Under the pieces are notes generated by a model. The model saw only the letters and a list, made by a program, of their open reading frames with translations, did no database searches and was not told the DNA's origin. From the NCBI GenBank assembly GCA_002506025.1, contig DAWS01000130.1:2317-9714 (forward strand): a stretch of 7,398 nucleotides of DNA, given 5' to 3'. The DNA is from Euryarchaeota archaeon UBA111. Lineage in GTDB: Archaea; Thermoplasmatota; Poseidoniia; Poseidoniales; Poseidoniaceae. How positions within the stretch are numbered: the stretch's first letter is position 1; each line of letters begins with the position of its first letter. Below, piece after piece: positions 5,971 through 7,398 of this stretch. Made by a program: the position numbers and the translations under genes.

Positions 5971-6420
5971 ATGAGCGTAACACCAAGTCGAGGGTTGTAT
6001 CTATACCTAAAGACCGTTGAGATTGCTATGCAGGATGAAATAGTAACTAATGACGAAGCAACAATTCTTCACGTCTTGGCCAATGCTCTGGGAGTATCCC
6101 CAGGTGATACTGCGGAATGCATTTCCATTGTTAGAGGCGAAGAGAAGAATCCATTTGACGACACTGCTGAGGATTATTCGGGACATCATCTCGGGGATGT
6201 AACAACATACCAAAGTGCGCTCATTGCAGCCCTCGATGATGAGGTTATTTCTGAGGACGAATGGTCTATGCTGGATGTATTACGGAGAATCATCGGCCTT
6301 CAATCAGATCAGCACGCGATGATAGAAGAATCGATTCGCTCAATGTCAGAAGTCGACGATAATGGCAATCGCAGAATCCAGCGATTAAATCGCTTCAACA
6401 CAGTGTGCCCATTCAACTAA
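5971..6420 (+). CDS. Acidic protein with two TerB-like helical repeats
   Basis: A 149-residue protein, ATG 5971 to TAA 6418-6420, without cysteine pairs, signal peptide or TM helix. It consists of two copies of the same ~45-residue unit, at about 10-55 and 78-123. They align without gaps at an offset of 68 residues: Y12/Y80, A19/A87, D22-E23/D90-E91, D28-E29/D96-E97, L33/L101, V35-L36/V103-L104 and G41/G109. The pattern Y-x(9)-D-E-x(4)-D-E then L-x-V-L and a terminal LG resembles helical units annotated as TerB-like or tellurite-resistance-like, where acidic residues have been linked to metal binding in some members. An EF-hand is a weaker alternative. The linker (56-77) is acidic and the C-terminus is basic. 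It is transcribed away from the RHH gene and probably leaderless. Its function is unknown; regulation by the RHH protein is inferred from position only. Confidence 0.82.
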   Translation: MSVTPSRGLYLYLKTVEIAMQDEIVTNDEATILHVLANALGVSPGDTAECISIVRGEEKNPFDDTAEDYSGHHLGDVTTYQSALIAALDDEVISEDEWSMLDVLRRIIGLQSDQHAMIEESIRSMSEVDDNGNRRIQRLNRFNTVCPFN

Positions 6421-6443
6421 ATGCCTTTTGTATCACTCCATTT

Positions 6444-6467
6444 GGGGTAACCATTAGAAAGGGGTAA
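6444..6467. repeat. Direct repeat GGGGTAA upstream of gdhA
   Basis: GGGGTAA occurs at 6444-6450 and again at 6461-6467, 17 bp apart; the second copy overlaps the TATA-like element. It could be a regulator site for gdhA, but it is short. The remaining 6421-6505 gap holds no gene. Confidence 0.3.
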
Positions 6468-6472
6468 AAATT
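6464..6472 (+). promoter_or_regulatory. TATA-like element of gdhA
   Basis: GTAAAAATT, preceded by the purine-rich AGAAAGGG that could act as a BRE. Transcription would start near 6494, just before the Shine-Dalgarno. Confidence 0.4.
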
Positions 6473-6495
6473 GGCGCGTCCAATACAAACTAGCT

Positions 6496-6500
6496 AGGTG
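6496..6500 (+). promoter_or_regulatory. Ribosome-binding site of gdhA
   Basis: AGGTG, five bases before the ATG at 6506. It matches the archaeal anti-Shine-Dalgarno and fixes the gdhA start. Confidence 0.6.
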
Positions 6501-6505
6501 TCGTA

Positions 6506-7398
6506 ATGAGTGTTATCAAAGATATATACGAGAAAGTTAAGTCAAGAGATCCAGAACAACCAGAATTCCATCAAGCGGTATTGGAAGTCTTAGAATCCCT
6601 TGAACCAGTCTTAGAGGCACACCCAGAATTTACCTCTATTGTTGAGAGGGTTGTTGAACCAGATCGACTAATCCATTTCAGGGTTCCATGGGTTGATGAC
6701 AGCGGCAATGTCCAAGTCAATCGTGGTTTCAGAATCCAATTTAACGGGGCAATCGGGCCATACAAAGGTGGGCTAAGATTCCATCCAAGTGTCAATGCTT
6801 CGATTCTGAAATTCCTGGCGTTTGAGCAGATATTCAAAAATTCATTGACCGGTCTACCGATGGGGGGCGGAAAGGGTGGTTCTGATTTCGACCCTAAAGG
6901 TAAATCAGACGATGAGGTAATGAGATTCTGCCAGTCCTTTATGATGGAATTGTGGCGACACATAGGGCAAGATTGTGACGTCCCAGCCGGTGATATCGGA
7001 GTTGGAGGTAGAGAAATCGGATTCATGTTTGGGATGTACAAAAAACTCCGCAATGATTTCCAAGCTGGAGTGTTGACTGGTAAAGGATTATCCTACGGTG
7101 GTTCACTGATTAGACCTGAAGCTACAGGTTACGGCTTGGTATATTTTGCCAGAGAAATGCTTGCGACCAAGGGTAAGTCGTTTGAGGGTGCCACTGTTTC
7201 TATTAGCGGCTCTGGTAATGTCGCACAATACGCATGTGAGAAAGTACTCGACTTAGGTGGAGTTCCAGTTACAATGTCTGACTCAAGCGGTTGGATTCAT
7301 GACCCAGCAGGTATTGACAGAGCTAAACTCGCTTGGATTATGGACTTGAAAAATAATCGGCGTGGGCGCATATCAGAGTATGCTGATGCTCATGAGGG
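6506..7398 (+). CDS. gdhA: Glutamate dehydrogenase, NADP-type (3' end cut by window)
   Basis: 297 codons are visible with no stop, about two thirds of the ~447-residue E. coli GdhA, which it follows closely from the start (KSRDPEQPEFHQAV, FRVPWVDDSGNVQVNRG). It interconverts 2-oxoglutarate plus ammonium and glutamate in the cytoplasm, using NAD(P)H. Visible landmarks: GPYKGGLRFHPSVN with K87; the family active-site signature LPMGGGKGGSDFDP (117-130) with K123; PAGDIGVGGRE with the catalytic-type D163; TGKGLSYGGSLIRPEATGYG; and the nucleotide-binding loop SGSGNVAQYA (~234-243). The coenzyme pocket has DSSG (259-262), as in the NADP enzyme of E. coli, so ammonium assimilation with NADPH is likely. 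This is the hexameric bacterial/eukaryal small-GDH type, not the usual form of hyperthermophilic archaea. It has its own TATA-like element and Shine-Dalgarno and appears independent of the upstream gene. Confidence 0.97.
   Translation, partial: MSVIKDIYEKVKSRDPEQPEFHQAVLEVLESLEPVLEAHPEFTSIVERVVEPDRLIHFRVPWVDDSGNVQVNRGFRIQFNGAIGPYKGGLRFHPSVNASILKFLAFEQIFKNSLTGLPMGGGKGGSDFDPKGKSDDEVMRFCQSFMMELWRHIGQDCDVPAGDIGVGGREIGFMFGMYKKLRNDFQAGVLTGKGLSYGGSLIRPEATGYGLVYFAREMLATKGKSFEGATVSISGSGNVAQYACEKVLDLGGVPVTMSDSSGWIHDPAGIDRAKLAWIMDLKNNRRGRISEYADAHE

Noticed and set aside
6571..7053. 160-codon open frame on the minus strand
   Set aside because: It lies fully antisense to gdhA, whose protein match is unmistakable. 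No ribosome site or family match was seen.

Overview
The window looks like a marine euryarchaeal genome fragment, most likely Poseidoniia (Marine Group II) or a close relative. This is inferred, not proven. The supporting signs are an archaeal XPD/Rad3-type iron-sulfur helicase, archaeal-style TATA boxes about 25 bp from starts (some apparently leaderless, others with a Shine-Dalgarno), a large Ig-repeat surface protein ending in a DUF4129-like cytoplasmic domain, and a bacterial-type hexameric glutamate dehydrogenase. Base composition is moderate and coding density is high.

Layout: (1) Positions 1-2502, plus strand, hold the 3' part of a large secreted or membrane-anchored protein: at least six complete Ig-like units plus the tail of another, one transmembrane helix and a DUF4129-like C-terminal domain. 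Its 5' end lies outside the window. (2) Positions 2505-5778, minus strand, hold four co-directional genes, read from right to left: a ribbon-helix-helix (RHH) protein, a 67-residue small protein, the XPD helicase, and a 159-residue protein of unknown function. The last one converges on the surface-protein gene with only two bases between the stop codons. (3) Positions 5779-5970 are a divergent promoter region with two inverted repeats. (4) Positions 5971-6420, plus strand, encode an acidic 149-residue protein built from two TerB-like helical repeats. (5) Positions 6421-6505 are a short promoter/leader. (6) From 6506 to the window end lies gdhA, NADP-type glutamate dehydrogenase, cut off by the window edge after 297 codons.

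How the genes may work together: the RHH gene has its own TATA box and Shine-Dalgarno and probably leads the minus-strand cluster. The small protein follows it immediately. The helicase may be cotranscribed or use its own weak TATA-like element behind a hairpin. The unknown gene is 36-42 bp behind the helicase and is its most likely cotranscribed partner. The inverted repeats between the RHH gene and the TerB-like gene suggest that the RHH protein controls both promoters. The surface protein and gdhA look functionally independent of the cluster.

The least described parts are the RHH / small protein / XPD / unknown cluster, the possible double-RHH fold, and the gapless duplication in the TerB-like protein. 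No RNA gene, CRISPR array, insertion sequence or attachment site was found.
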